Assembly (NCBI RefSeq): GCF_012271765.1
Contig: NZ_VRKO01000014.1
Coordinates: 186,001-250,000 of the forward strand
Length of the DNA stretch: 64,000 bases
Direction: 5' to 3'
Source of the DNA: Erwinia rhapontici
GTDB lineage: Bacteria > Pseudomonadota > Gammaproteobacteria > Enterobacterales > Enterobacteriaceae
Positions 41,293 through 51,259 of the stretch are shown here, in pieces. The notes beneath the pieces are model-generated. The model saw only the letters and a list, made by a program, of their open reading frames with translations, was not told the DNA's origin and did not search any database. The position numbers were made by a program, and so were the translations under genes. How positions within the stretch are numbered: position 1 is the stretch's first letter; each line of letters opens with the position of its first letter.

Positions 41293-42852
41293 CTAGCCCT
41301 GGCGGTCTGCCTGCATCATCGTCTTATCACCAAATTTCTGCAAATCGCGGTACAGGCTTGCCATATACAGCACGATCACCACAGAGAAGGGTAAGCCACA
41401 AATCACGACAGCGGTTTGCATGGCGCTGAAGCTGCCAGCATACAACAGGCCTGCACAGACTAACGTGGTGACAGAAGCCCAGAAAATGCGTAGCCAGGCA
41501 GGTGCATCATCGTCATTGGTTCCCCCCTTGCTGGATAGATTAGCAATCATCAGCGTGCCTGAATCGACAGGTGTCAGGAACAGCACAAAACTGATGACAA
41601 TAGTGAAACCCGCAGTGATTTTAGTGAAGGGGAGGTATTCGAAAAGTTTGAAAACCGCCATAGGGTGATCTTTCAACGCAACCTGACCCAGAATTTTATC
41701 TGAATGCTCCAGCACAAGACTGATCGCGGTATTGCCGAAAATAGACAGCCAGGCGAGGGTGAAGCCTAACGGGATCAGCATGACACCCAGGATAAGCTCA
41801 CGGATGGTACGTCCCTTTGAGATACGGGCAATAAACAAGCCGACAAACGGTGCCCAGGCAACCCACCACGCCCAGTAGAAAAGCGTCCATGCACCCTGCC
41901 AGCGACGCGCTTTGCCATAGAGATACACATCAAAACTCTTCCCGACAATCGATGTCAGGTAATCGCCCGTATTCTGAAGCATCCCGTTGATCAGATTGAG
42001 CGTTGGGCCGGTGACGAAGACGAACAGCAACAGTAAGCACAGGAAGCCAACGTTGATGTTAGAGAGCATCGCGATGCCTTTCTCGACGCCGGTGACGGCG
42101 GCTAGCGTTGCCACAATCATCATCACAACAATCAGTATCAACAGCACATGTGGCGTTTGTGGGATATCAAACAGATAGTGCAGGCCGGAGTTCACCAGCA
42201 ATGCCCCGATACCGAGGTTAGTGACCATCGAAATCACGGTGACCAGAATGCCAAAGCTGTCGACTAAATGCCCGGCCCAGCCGTGAACCCTCTCACCAAA
42301 AATAGGGTAAAGGGCCGAACGCAGCGCCAGAGGCAATCCGCGGCAGTAAGCAAAATAGGCCAGTGCTGTGGCGATGAGCGCATACAGCGCCCAGCCGTGA
42401 AGGCCCCAGTGCAGGAATGTAATCGCCATGGCCTGACGGGCGGCCTCAGGCGTTCCCCCCTGGCCTTCTGGCGGTTGCAGAAAGTGGTCCAGTGGCTCAT
42501 AGGCACCGTAATACACCAGTGCGATTCCAATACCCGCTGAGAAAAGCATGGCAATCCATGAAGGATAACTAAACTGCGGTGCTTCCCCCTCCTCGCCCAG
42601 TCTGATGTGTCCGAAGCGGGAAAGGGCAAGCCAGAATACAAAAATCATGCACGCGATCATCAGCAGCATGTAGTACCAGCCAAACACATCCGCCATCCAG
42701 ATTTGGGCGCTGTTAAGCCATTGATGGCTTCCGGTAGGAAACATCACCACCAGCAGTCCTAACAGCAGGATAACGACAGCAGAGCTAAAAAAAACGGGAG
42801 CATTCAGTCTGATCGGTGCATGGCCGACCGGTTTTGGCGCGATCTCAGTCAT
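41293..42852 (-). CDS. betT: BCCT-family choline transporter (short BetT type)
   Basis: The 519-residue product has 12 predicted membrane helices and the BCCT signature FYWAWWVAWAPFVGLFIARI, with the aromatic box that binds trimethylammonium groups. E. coli BetT is 677 residues; this protein ends shortly after the last helix and lacks the long C-terminal domain linked to osmotic regulation. It is divergent from betIBA, as expected of a choline carrier. A carrier for betaine or carnitine cannot be excluded from sequence alone. The palindrome at 42955 probably controls it through BetI. Confidence 0.87.
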   Translation of the reverse strand: MTEIAPKPVGHAPIRLNAPVFFSSAVVILLLGLLVVMFPTGSHQWLNSAQIWMADVFGWYYMLLMIACMIFVFWLALSRFGHIRLGEEGEAPQFSYPSWIAMLFSAGIGIALVYYGAYEPLDHFLQPPEGQGGTPEAARQAMAITFLHWGLHGWALYALIATALAYFAYCRGLPLALRSALYPIFGERVHGWAGHLVDSFGILVTVISMVTNLGIGALLVNSGLHYLFDIPQTPHVLLILIVVMMIVATLAAVTGVEKGIAMLSNINVGFLCLLLLFVFVTGPTLNLINGMLQNTGDYLTSIVGKSFDVYLYGKARRWQGAWTLFYWAWWVAWAPFVGLFIARISKGRTIRELILGVMLIPLGFTLAWLSIFGNTAISLVLEHSDKILGQVALKDHPMAVFKLFEYLPFTKITAGFTIVISFVLFLTPVDSGTLMIANLSSKGGTNDDDAPAWLRIFWASVTTLVCAGLLYAGSFSAMQTAVVICGLPFSVVIVLYMASLYRDLQKFGDKTMMQADRQG

Positions 42853-42954
42853 ATGAACAGTTCCATGGTGTAAAGCGTAAAATCCATCTTATAAAGACAT
42901 GGTCATTAACATTTAATAACCACGTCTTTGACATTTTCGTAGCATAATGTAGAT

Positions 42955-42972
42955 TGATTGAACGTTCAATCA
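42955..42972. promoter_or_regulatory. BetI operator
   Basis: TGATTGAACGTTCAATCA is a perfect 18-bp palindrome, the type bound by TetR-family dimers. It lies between betT and betI, 41 bp before the betI start. Confidence 0.7.
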
Positions 42973-43012
42973 GTGAATTTTAAATGTGTGGTCGCTGCCA
43001 CCTGGAGTTGAA

Positions 43013-43600
43013 ATGTCCCGTAAAGCCATACCTGAACAACGCAAAGAGCAGTTGATCACTGCGGCCTTCGAAACCATAGGTGACGTCGGTTTAGCGGGTG
43101 TGACGTTATCTCAGGTCGCCAGCCAGGCAGGGATGTCTACGGGTATTGTCAGCCACTACTTTGGCGACAAAGACGGTTTGTTAAACGCCACGATGCGCCG
43201 CATCCTGTGCGACCTGCACGATGCAGTGGCTACCTGCCGGAGTAGCGCGCAGGACACCCCTGAAGCGCAACTGTTCGCCATTATCGAAGGCAACTTTCAC
43301 CGCAGCCAGACCAGCGGAACATCAATGCGTGCCTGGCTTGATTTCTGGGCAGCAAGTCTGCATCAGCCCGCGTTACGTCGTTTGCAGCGGGTCAACGATC
43401 ACCGACTGTATTCCAACATTTGCTGCCAGTTTCGCCGCTGTTTACCGCAGGACGAAGCACGCAGAGCTGCCCGAGGCCTGGCGGCAATGATTGACGGATT
43501 ATGGCTACGCGGTAGCCTGGCTGGCATCGATTTTAATGCACGGAAGGCATGCGAAATTGCCTTCGACTATGTTGAAAATAAGCTAAGTAACAGAATCTGA
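43013..43600 (+). CDS. betI: Transcriptional repressor BetI
   Basis: From the ATG at 43013 (GGAG upstream) the product is 195 residues, the E. coli length. The TetR helix-turn-helix is [20 protein letters not shown] followed by [20 protein letters not shown], and the ligand domain ends with [20 protein letters not shown]. BetI represses the bet genes and is relieved by choline. A longer frame from 42986 adds nine unconserved residues. It is followed by betB with a 34-bp gap. Confidence 0.95.
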   Translation: MSRKAIPEQRKEQLITAAFETIGDVGLAGVTLSQVASQAGMSTGIVSHYFGDKDGLLNATMRRILCDLHDAVATCRSSAQDTPEAQLFAIIEGNFHRSQTSGTSMRAWLDFWAASLHQPALRRLQRVNDHRLYSNICCQFRRCLPQDEARRAARGLAAMIDGLWLRGSLAGIDFNARKACEIAFDYVENKLSNRI

Positions 43601-43634
43601 ATCCCCAAGCCAACTGACAAAAGGAACCGTACTG

Positions 43635-45107
43635 ATGGCGAAACTCCCCCTGCAACAACTTTATATTGATGGTCGTTTGACTGACGCCAGTGGCCCAGAG
43701 ACGTTTGAAACGATCAACCCGGCAAACGGTGAGGTGCTGGCTGAGGTGCAGCGCGCAACCGAGGACGATGTTGAACGAGCGGTCACGAGTGCAGAACGTG
43801 GCCAAAAAATCTGGGCCTCAATGACCGGAACGGAGCGTTCACGTATTTTGTTACGTGCCGTAGACATCCTGCGTGAACGCAATGATGAGCTGGCCCACCT
43901 GGAGACGCTGGATACCGGCAAGCCTTTCTCTGAAACTTCGGTTGTCGATATCGTCACGGGCGCGGATGTGCTGGAGTATTACGCTGGCCTGGCAACATCC
44001 ATTGAAGGTGAGCAGTATCCGCTACGCGATAGCAGCTTCTTCTATACGCGGCGTGAACCGCTGGGCGTGACGGCCGGGATCGGTGCCTGGAACTATCCGA
44101 TCCAGATTGCGTTGTGGAAATCGGCCCCCGCGCTTGCCGCAGGTAACGCGATGATTTTCAAACCTAGCGAAGTGACTCCGCTGACCGCACTTAAACTGGC
44201 TGAGATCTACACGCAGGCGGGTCTGCCAGATGGTGTATTTAACGTGGTTCAGGGGGCAGGGCGTTTAGTCGGTGAATGGTTAACACAGCACCCACGTATT
44301 GAAAAAATTTCCTTCACTGGCGGTATTGAAACCGGTAAGAAAGTCATGGCCAGCGCGGCGGCTTCATCGCTTAAAGACGTCACGATGGAGTTGGGCGGCA
44401 AGTCACCGCTGCTGATTCTGGCCGATGCTGATATCGAACTGGCCGCAGACATCGCAATGATGGCGAATTTCTACAGCTCCGGGCAGGTGTGTACCAACGG
44501 GACACGCGTGTTTGTGCATCGTTCACAGAAAGCCGCACTGGAAAAGGCGCTGGAAATTCGCGTTAAGCGTATTCGCATGGGGGAACCAATGGATCCCCGC
44601 ACCAATTTCGGTCCGCTGACCAGTTTTTCCCATATGGAAAATGTCCTGCGCTATATCGACAGCGGCAAAGCGGAAGGGGCACGTTTATTGTGCGGTGGTG
44701 CGCGCGAAACATCAGGCATTTTTGCACAAGGTGCTTACGTTCAGCCGACGATTTTCACCGACTGCGAAGATCATCACACCATCGTCAAAGAAGAGATTTT
44801 TGGGCCGGTCATGAGCATTCTGACCTGGGACGATGAGCAGGAAGCCATTGACCGTGCGAACAATACCCACTTTGGCCTGGCGGCAGGTGTCATCACACGC
44901 GATCTGGCAAAAGCTCACCGCACCATTCATCAGTTAGAAGCCGGTATCTGCTGGATCAACAGTTGGGGAGAATCGCCTGCGCAAATGCCGGTAGGCGGCT
45001 ACAAACAATCCGGTGTTGGACGTGAAAATGGGATAAGCACGCTCGCCCATTACACGCGTATCAAGTCAATCCAGGTTGAGTTGGAACGCTATCAATCTGT
45101 TTTTTAA
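43635..45107 (+). CDS. betB: Betaine aldehyde dehydrogenase
   Basis: The 490-residue product equals the E. coli BetB length. Catalytic residues are clear: general base Glu in [12 protein letters not shown] and nucleophile Cys in [14 protein letters not shown]. The NAD-binding [10 protein letters not shown] and [10 protein letters not shown] motifs are also present. It oxidises betaine aldehyde to glycine betaine with NAD(P). It lies between betI and betA and completes the choline-to-betaine pathway with betA. Confidence 0.96.
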   Translation: MAKLPLQQLYIDGRLTDASGPETFETINPANGEVLAEVQRATEDDVERAVTSAERGQKIWASMTGTERSRILLRAVDILRERNDELAHLETLDTGKPFSETSVVDIVTGADVLEYYAGLATSIEGEQYPLRDSSFFYTRREPLGVTAGIGAWNYPIQIALWKSAPALAAGNAMIFKPSEVTPLTALKLAEIYTQAGLPDGVFNVVQGAGRLVGEWLTQHPRIEKISFTGGIETGKKVMASAAASSLKDVTMELGGKSPLLILADADIELAADIAMMANFYSSGQVCTNGTRVFVHRSQKAALEKALEIRVKRIRMGEPMDPRTNFGPLTSFSHMENVLRYIDSGKAEGARLLCGGARETSGIFAQGAYVQPTIFTDCEDHHTIVKEEIFGPVMSILTWDDEQEAIDRANNTHFGLAAGVITRDLAKAHRTIHQLEAGICWINSWGESPAQMPVGGYKQSGVGRENGISTLAHYTRIKSIQVELERYQSVF

Positions 45108-45127
45108 ATAAGGACATTGAGGTTTTT

Positions 45128-46807
45128 ATGACGACTATCAGGGAATATGACTACATCATTATTGGTGCGGGTTCAGCGGGTAACGTACTGGCGACGCGCC
45201 TGACAGAAGACGCTGATGTCAGCGTGCTGTTACTGGAAGCCGGAGGCCCGGACTACCGTCAGGACTTCCGTACGCAGATGCCTGCGGCACTGGCTTATCC
45301 GTTACAGGGACGGCGCTATAACTGGGCCTATCTGACCGATCCAGAACCCTTTATGGACAACCGACGCATGGAGTGCGGTCGTGGTAAAGGGCTGGGCGGA
45401 TCGTCGCTGATCAATGGGATGTGTTACATCCGTGGTAATGCCATGGATTATGACGGCTGGGCGAAACAGAAAGGTCTGGAAAACTGGAGTTATCTTGACT
45501 GCCTGCCGTACTTCAAAATAGCGGAACGCCGCGATATTGGCGGCAATGATTATCATGGTGACTGTGGTCCGGTCAGCGTGACTACGCCAAAACACGATAA
45601 CAACGTGCTTTACCACGCAATGGTTGAAGCGGGTGTGCAGGCAGGTTATCCGCGTACTGACGATTTAAATGGTTACCAGCAGGAAGGTTTTGGCCCGATG
45701 GATCGCACCGTAACGCCACATGGGCGTCGTGCGAGTACCGCACGGGGCTATCTGGACATGGCGCGTCAACGTCCAAACCTGACGATTGAAATCCATGCCG
45801 TGACCGATCGTATTTTGTTTGAGAACAAACGGGCGACCGGAGTGGCCTGGCTACAAAAAGAGATCCCGCACTCGGCACGTGCGCGACGTGAAGTGTTGCT
45901 TTGTGCGGGGGCGATTGCTTCTCCGCAAATCCTGCAACGCTCAGGCGTTGGCCCGGGTGAGCTGTTAAAAAGCCTGGATATTCCAGTTGTTCACGATCTG
46001 CCCGGTGTTGGCGCAAACTTGCAGGATCATCTGGAAATGTATTTGCAGTATGAGTGCATGCAGCCCGTTTCGCTGGTTCCTGCGCTGAAGCTGCATAATA
46101 AGCCGTTGATTGGTGCGGAGTGGATGTTTATGGGGAGGGGTATTGGTGCCAGTAACCATTTTGAAGCGGGCGGATTTATTCGCAGCCACGAAGAGTTTGA
46201 ATGGCCAAATATTCAATATCATTTCCTGCCGATCGCGATTAACTATAACGGCTCGAATCCGATTAAAGTCCATAGCTTCCAGGCACACGTAGGTTCGATG
46301 CGTTCAATGAGTCGTGGCCGTGTGCAGGTCACCTCGAAGAACCCGCATGACCATCCGAGTATCCTGTTTAACTATATGTCCCAGGATCAGGACTGGCGTG
46401 AATTCCGTGCGGCTATTCGCCTTACGCGTGAAATCATCCAGCAGCGTGCGCTGGATCCTTATCGTGGCAAGGAAATTTCGCCGGGTGCGAGCTGTCAAAG
46501 TGATGCCGACCTGGACCGTTTTGTCCGCGAGCATGCTGAAACGGCCTATCACCCCTCCTGTTCGAATGCGATGGGTTATCATGAAATGGCCGTGGTTGGA
46601 CATGATGGCAAAGTGCATGGCATGGAGAACCTGCGCATCGTGGATGCCTCCATTATGCCGCGCATCACCACCGGAAACCTTAACGCGCCAACGATCATGA
46701 TCGCTGAAAAAATAGCCGATATGATCCGTGGGCGTCCGCCACTGGCCCGTAGTGACGTTCCGTACTATGTGGCTAATGGTGCACCTGTACGGCGTGTTCG
46801 GGATTAA
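45128..46807 (+). CDS. betA: Choline dehydrogenase
   Basis: The 559-residue GMC flavoprotein (E. coli 556) begins with the FAD motif [20 protein letters not shown]. It has the GMC signature [20 protein letters not shown] and the catalytic-His region [16 protein letters not shown]. It is membrane-associated and oxidises choline to betaine aldehyde. It follows betB after 20 bp, so betIBA is one operon. A hairpin follows at 46835. Confidence 0.96.
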   Translation: MTTIREYDYIIIGAGSAGNVLATRLTEDADVSVLLLEAGGPDYRQDFRTQMPAALAYPLQGRRYNWAYLTDPEPFMDNRRMECGRGKGLGGSSLINGMCYIRGNAMDYDGWAKQKGLENWSYLDCLPYFKIAERRDIGGNDYHGDCGPVSVTTPKHDNNVLYHAMVEAGVQAGYPRTDDLNGYQQEGFGPMDRTVTPHGRRASTARGYLDMARQRPNLTIEIHAVTDRILFENKRATGVAWLQKEIPHSARARREVLLCAGAIASPQILQRSGVGPGELLKSLDIPVVHDLPGVGANLQDHLEMYLQYECMQPVSLVPALKLHNKPLIGAEWMFMGRGIGASNHFEAGGFIRSHEEFEWPNIQYHFLPIAINYNGSNPIKVHSFQAHVGSMRSMSRGRVQVTSKNPHDHPSILFNYMSQDQDWREFRAAIRLTREIIQQRALDPYRGKEISPGASCQSDADLDRFVREHAETAYHPSCSNAMGYHEMAVVGHDGKVHGMENLRIVDASIMPRITTGNLNAPTIMIAEKIADMIRGRPPLARSDVPYYVANGAPVRRVRD

Positions 46808-46834
46808 ATAAGCGTATTCAAAGTAACGTGTTCA

Positions 46835-46871
46835 CAGAACGCTTCCGACCTGTAAAGGCGGGAGCGTTCTG
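46835..46871. terminator. Hairpin between betA and the APC permease
   Basis: CAGAACGCTTCCG pairs with CGGGAGCGTTCTG (13 bp, one G-U) around an 11-base loop. It serves the convergent genes; no T run is present. Confidence 0.6.
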
Positions 46872-46935
46872 CTGTCCGGGGCGGCAATAAAACACCGTCG
46901 CCGCCATTCGTATTGCATTCCGCGAGTCCGGCCTC

Positions 46936-48330
46936 TCAGGCAGGGAGTGTACGTCCTTTGCGCTTCACTGACATCGCATAGCCTGCCGCTGAACAAACCG
47001 CGATAAACCACGGGATGAGCTGCACCAGCTTCGAGTCGCTGCCGCTCAGAATTTGCAAATTGTTGATCACCAGAATAATAGTGACTGACATCGCCGTCAT
47101 GGCCAGCAGTGGTGCCCAGAAGACCTGCCAGGCGCTATTATTGTGGTGCTCTAAACGGCGGAAGAACAGGATCACCGCCGCCGATACACCCACCTGCAAT
47201 ACCAGAATCGACAGCGTGGCGATCGCCGATCCAAAGGCAAAAATCTGTGCCATTGGGTCAAGGTCGATGCTGCCCATGCCCACCAGCATCATCAGTAGGA
47301 TCACGCTGTGCACGTGGCTGGCTTTGTGCGGTGTGCCGTTGGTCGGATGTGTCTCGCACAGCTCTTTCCAGATCAGGCCATCACGGCTGATACTGAAAAT
47401 GTAGCGTGAAATATTATTATGAAATGCCATCGCTGCCGCGAACAGGCTGGTGATCAGCAGCACCGACATGGTCTCCACCGCCCACTGGCCGACATACTGA
47501 CGGGTAATATCAAAGACGAAGTTGCCGGGGTCTTTACGCGCAATCTCCACCAGCTGATCGATGTCATACGCCTGCACCAGCGCCCAACTGGTAAAGCAGA
47601 AAAAGACGGTGATCAGCAGCAAAGCACAGATCGTGGCACGCGGTACGGTTTTATGCGGATCGCGGCACTCTTCGGCATAGATGGCAGTGGATTCGAAGCC
47701 GATAAACGAGGCAATCGAGAACATAAAGGCAATGCCGAGGTTACCCTGCATAAACACGGAAGGTTCAAACGAGCTGATATTGAGATCGCCGGATTTTTTG
47801 ATCAGTAGCATCACATCGGTCAGCAGGACGATAGCCACTTCTGCCACCATCAGCACGCCCAGCAGCTTACCGCCCACCTCCACGCGCTTAATGCCCAGCA
47901 CCCAGGCAATCACCACAAACAGCATACTCAGCGCCCACCAGGGAATATGCACGCCCAGATGCTGCTCAACAAACAGCTGGCTAAAGAAGCCGAGCATCGC
48001 CACCACGGCCGTTTGCACCGAGAAGTAGGCGATCAGTGCCAGCACTGAGGCCGACGCCCCCCAGTTTTCCCCCAGCCCTTTCGAAATATAGGTATAGAAC
48101 GCGCCCGCGTCGCTGACATGGCGGCTCATGGCGATATAGCCGACCGAGAAGATCATCAAAATGGCGCAGGCCATAATATAGATCACAGGAATACCGCCGC
48201 CGTTCCCGGTGAACATAGCCACCGGAAGTCCGCCGACCACGCCGGTCAGGGGAGAGGCTGCCGCCACAACAAAGAAGACCAGGGAAAATAAGCCCAGGGT
48301 ATTTTTTCTTAAACCGGTAGAGTTGCTCAT
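46936..48330 (-). CDS. APC-family amino acid/amine permease
   Basis: This 464-residue protein has about 12 membrane helices and the APC opening (VFFVVAAASPLTGVVGGLPV, with a GxG-type break in helix 1) and IASFIGFESTAIYAEECRDP in helix 6. The C-terminus is short and basic. The context suggests an amine or amino-acid substrate. It is the first of a group with the AraC regulator and the three catabolic genes at 49526-52552. Its closest family type is the putrescine/GABA/tyramine-like permeases, but the substrate is not proven. Confidence 0.83.
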   Translation of the reverse strand: MSNSTGLRKNTLGLFSLVFFVVAAASPLTGVVGGLPVAMFTGNGGGIPVIYIMACAILMIFSVGYIAMSRHVSDAGAFYTYISKGLGENWGASASVLALIAYFSVQTAVVAMLGFFSQLFVEQHLGVHIPWWALSMLFVVIAWVLGIKRVEVGGKLLGVLMVAEVAIVLLTDVMLLIKKSGDLNISSFEPSVFMQGNLGIAFMFSIASFIGFESTAIYAEECRDPHKTVPRATICALLLITVFFCFTSWALVQAYDIDQLVEIARKDPGNFVFDITRQYVGQWAVETMSVLLITSLFAAAMAFHNNISRYIFSISRDGLIWKELCETHPTNGTPHKASHVHSVILLMMLVGMGSIDLDPMAQIFAFGSAIATLSILVLQVGVSAAVILFFRRLEHHNNSAWQVFWAPLLAMTAMSVTIILVINNLQILSGSDSKLVQLIPWFIAVCSAAGYAMSVKRKGRTLPA

Positions 48331-48510
48331 CGCCAGCGCCTTAGATGACAGTGAAATCGTACTCAGGAAGTGTTCTTCCGAGGCCAGGTACTGCTGGCAT
48401 CATTTATCAGTGACGGCGGGTGCGGATAGAAAAAATCGGACAGCACCAGGGTGCAACAGTCGCACTGTTTTAGTGCTACTTCACGCTAACCTGGCGCTAA
48501 CTTTTCGCCC

Positions 48511-49344
48511 TTAGTGATAACGAATACGCTCGCCCCACGCACCGAGCAGGGTCTGACGCTGATAGTCGAGTGGTGTGGTACTGATCAGCTTTTTAAACTC
48601 GCGCAGGAAGTGCGACTGGTCGCTGAAACCGAGGTCGAGCGCCAGGTCAGAAAACGACACCGGCCCTTGCTGGTGCAGGGAATGCAGTGCCGCCTGGCAG
48701 CGCATAATGCGGCCAAACGCCTTGGGTGACATGCCAGTATCCTGACGAAACTGGCGCTGAATGGTGCGGCAGGTATAGCCGGTTAACGCCTCCAGATGCT
48801 CCACGCGGATATTGCCTTTCTGTTGCAGGATGGTATGAATGATCGTTGCAGTGACCAATGACGTTTTGCGTACCAGGCGCGGAGTGAAATGGGTGTTAAA
48901 CAGGGCGATCTGCTGTAAAAACAGTGGGGTACGCAGGATTTGTTCGCAGGCCTGGCGTGCATCCGGCACCACATCGAAGAAGTTAAACTCACGATCTGTC
49001 AGCTCCTCTGCCATCACATCGAGAAAATCCGGGGTCACTCCCGGCGCAAAGCGCACGCCAAAATAGCGGTGGTTGCGGTTCAGCGCAGCACTGCGTGCCG
49101 CAAGCGTAGTACCGCACACTCTCGCCACAGGATGCGTAGCATCACAGTCAAACACGATATCCACGCAGCCATCCGGCACTGCCAGCGTCAGGCTGGCCGA
49201 CTCGGCGACTTCAAAGCTATAGAAATGGGAAATCGCCGGGTGGCTGCTGGCCTTCAGTGAGTAGTGTTTGGCTGCACTGAGAACAAACCAGGGTTGCTGC
49301 GGTTGAATATCGGCCGCCGAATGTGAAGCCAGAGTGTTTGACAT
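48511..49344 (-). CDS. AraC-family transcriptional regulator
   Basis: The 277-residue product has an N-terminal effector region (VLSAAKHYSLKASSHPAISH, then LAVPDGCVDIVFDCDATHPV) and a C-terminal double helix-turn-helix from LEALTGYTCRTIQRQFRQDT to LALDLGFSDQSHFLREFKKL, the AraC signature. The ATG at 49344 fits the conserved start; the frame to 49437 would extend into the divergent promoter. It is divergent from the gene at 49526 and is the likely activator of this catabolic cluster. Confidence 0.88.
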   Translation of the reverse strand: MSNTLASHSAADIQPQQPWFVLSAAKHYSLKASSHPAISHFYSFEVAESASLTLAVPDGCVDIVFDCDATHPVARVCGTTLAARSAALNRNHRYFGVRFAPGVTPDFLDVMAEELTDREFNFFDVVPDARQACEQILRTPLFLQQIALFNTHFTPRLVRKTSLVTATIIHTILQQKGNIRVEHLEALTGYTCRTIQRQFRQDTGMSPKAFGRIMRCQAALHSLHQQGPVSFSDLALDLGFSDQSHFLREFKKLISTTPLDYQRQTLLGAWGERIRYH

Positions 49345-49525
49345 AAGACGAGTCCTGCAACAGGGATGACAAACTCTCACTGCAATTCGGGTGCCACTTT
49401 CCGTTTGTCGATTCGCCCTCATGTCGCAAAAGTTCAATACAGGCCGGAAGATCCCTCGTTATTTTCATGGTGTAGCGCAACGTCGACCGCGCAACGTCAT
49501 TCACTCATTTAACGGGGTAACCGGC

Positions 49526-50665
49526 ATGTCTGACTCAACTAAAATCGATTTCATCTACCTTTCAGAACCGGACATGATCCGCGCCGGGGTCACCGATATG
49601 CCCGCCTGCGTGGATACGATGGAAGAGATGTTTGGCCTGCTGTATCAGGGCGACTATCGCATGGCAGGATCGAACAACGACTCGCACGGTGCGATGGTCA
49701 CCTTCCCGGAGGACTCACCGTTCCCGACCATGCCGAAACCCACCGCCGATCGCCGTTTAATGGCGATGCCTGCCTACCTGGGCGGCAGTTTTTGTACCGC
49801 TGGCGTCAAATGGTACGGCTCGAATATTGCCAACCGCCAGAAAGGGCTGCCGCGTTCCATCCTGATGTTCACGCTGAACGATGCCGATACAGGCGCCCCG
49901 CTGGCGCATATGTCCGCCAACCTGCTTTCGGCCTACCGTACAGGCGCTGTCCCTGGCGTGGGCGCCCGCCATTTAGCGCGCAAAGATGCAAAAGTGATTG
50001 GTCTGCTGGGGCCTGGCGTGATGGGCAAAACCGCCGTCGCGGCGTTTATCGCCGTCTGCCCGCTGATCGACACCATTAAAATCAAAGGACGCGGGCAGAA
50101 CAGTCTGGACACCTTTATCTCCTGGATCACCGTGACGTTCCCGCAGATCACCACCATTGAGGTGGTCGACAGCCTGGAAGCGGTGGTGCGCGGGTCGGAT
50201 ATCGTCACCTATTGCAGCTCTGGCGAAGTGGGCGACCCGTCTACCTACCCGCTGGTGAAACGTGAATGGGTAAAACCCGGTGCATTTCTGGCGATGCCTG
50301 CGTTGTGCAATATCGATGAAGGCATGGAACAGGCCGATGTCCGCAAAGTGCTGGATAACACGGGGCTCTATCACGCCTGGTATGAAGAAGTGCCCAAACC
50401 CGCGCATCACACCATCCCGGTGATTGGCGTGCGCTTTATGGACATGGTGGCGGAAGGCAAGCTGACCCACGCGCAGTTAGAAGACATCGGCAAGATTGTC
50501 GCCGGAGATGCACCCGGCCGTCAGAACGACGACGAGATCATCATTATGTCGGTGGGCGGGATGCCGGTAGAGGACGTGGCGTGGGGCACGGTGGTTTACC
50601 GCAATGCGCTGGAGAAAGGTATTGGCGTGAAGCTGAATCTGTGGGAAACCCCAGAATTACATTAA
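49526..50665 (+). CDS. Ornithine cyclodeaminase/mu-crystallin-like protein (tyramine oxidase subunit B type)
   Basis: The 379-residue product has an OCD-type Rossmann motif VIGLLGPGVMGKTAVAAFIA (residues ~155-174) and a substrate segment LPRSILMFTLNDADTGAPLA. It is longer than typical ornithine cyclodeaminases. Its layout matches a subfamily often annotated as tyramine oxidase subunit B, encoded beside RidA and DadA-like genes as here. The reaction is not certain: OCD-type proteins reduce or deaminate amino acids and imines. The start at 49526 follows GGGGTAA; a frame from 49391 adds unconserved residues. It heads a three-gene operon. Confidence 0.82.
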   Translation: MSDSTKIDFIYLSEPDMIRAGVTDMPACVDTMEEMFGLLYQGDYRMAGSNNDSHGAMVTFPEDSPFPTMPKPTADRRLMAMPAYLGGSFCTAGVKWYGSNIANRQKGLPRSILMFTLNDADTGAPLAHMSANLLSAYRTGAVPGVGARHLARKDAKVIGLLGPGVMGKTAVAAFIAVCPLIDTIKIKGRGQNSLDTFISWITVTFPQITTIEVVDSLEAVVRGSDIVTYCSSGEVGDPSTYPLVKREWVKPGAFLAMPALCNIDEGMEQADVRKVLDNTGLYHAWYEEVPKPAHHTIPVIGVRFMDMVAEGKLTHAQLEDIGKIVAGDAPGRQNDDEIIIMSVGGMPVEDVAWGTVVYRNALEKGIGVKLNLWETPELH

Positions 50666-50816
50666 TCCTCGTCATCCTTGACGCTGCAACGGCGTTGGCT
50701 GCGCACATTCACCCCGGTCACTTACCTGAGTAAGCTCCCGGGGATTCATGTCCTTGCCGCCTTGTCGCAACGCCAATGATTTAGAGGATGGTCTGCATAT
50801 ATCAAAAGGAAGAAAA

Positions 50817-51239
50817 ATGACTCAGATAACCAAAGTAAAAACCGGATCGATTTTTGAAGAGAAGGCCAGCTACTCGCGCATTGTGGCAGTGGATAACTGG
50901 ATTTTCGTGTCGAACACCGCCGGACGTAACCCGCAAAGCAAAGAAATTCCTGAGGATATCAGCGAACAGACGCATCAGGTGTTCGCCAATATCGAACAGG
51001 CACTGGCAGCCGTAGATGCCTCGCTGGCCGATGTGGTGATGTCGCGCGTCTTTATTCAGGACCCGCAGGACGTGCCGACGGTGATGGCGATTATTGGCGA
51101 CAAGTTTCGCGGGATAAACCCGGCTTCGACGGTCACCTGCCCGCCGCTTGGCTCCACCGTGTATAAAGTGGAGCTGGAAGTGACCGCGTATCGTGGTGCC
51201 TCTGCGGCAAATGTTGTCGAACTCACCGTGGCGCTGTAA
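50817..51239 (+). CDS. RidA-family protein lacking the catalytic Arg position
   Basis: The 140-residue product has the YjgF/RidA fold with VMSRVFIQDPQDVPTVMAII and the trimer-forming beta strands. In active RidA deaminases an Arg follows the conserved PA; here the segment is INPASTVTCPPLG, so the Arg is replaced by Ser. Imine deaminase activity is therefore doubtful, as in several Rid subgroups of catabolic operons. It could instead bind an unstable imine intermediate from the neighbouring oxidase. The start at 50817 has AAGGAAG upstream. Confidence 0.82.
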   Translation: MTQITKVKTGSIFEEKASYSRIVAVDNWIFVSNTAGRNPQSKEIPEDISEQTHQVFANIEQALAAVDASLADVVMSRVFIQDPQDVPTVMAIIGDKFRGINPASTVTCPPLGSTVYKVELEVTAYRGASAANVVELTVAL

Positions 51240-51259
51240 CGCCCGCTAAGAAGGTATGT

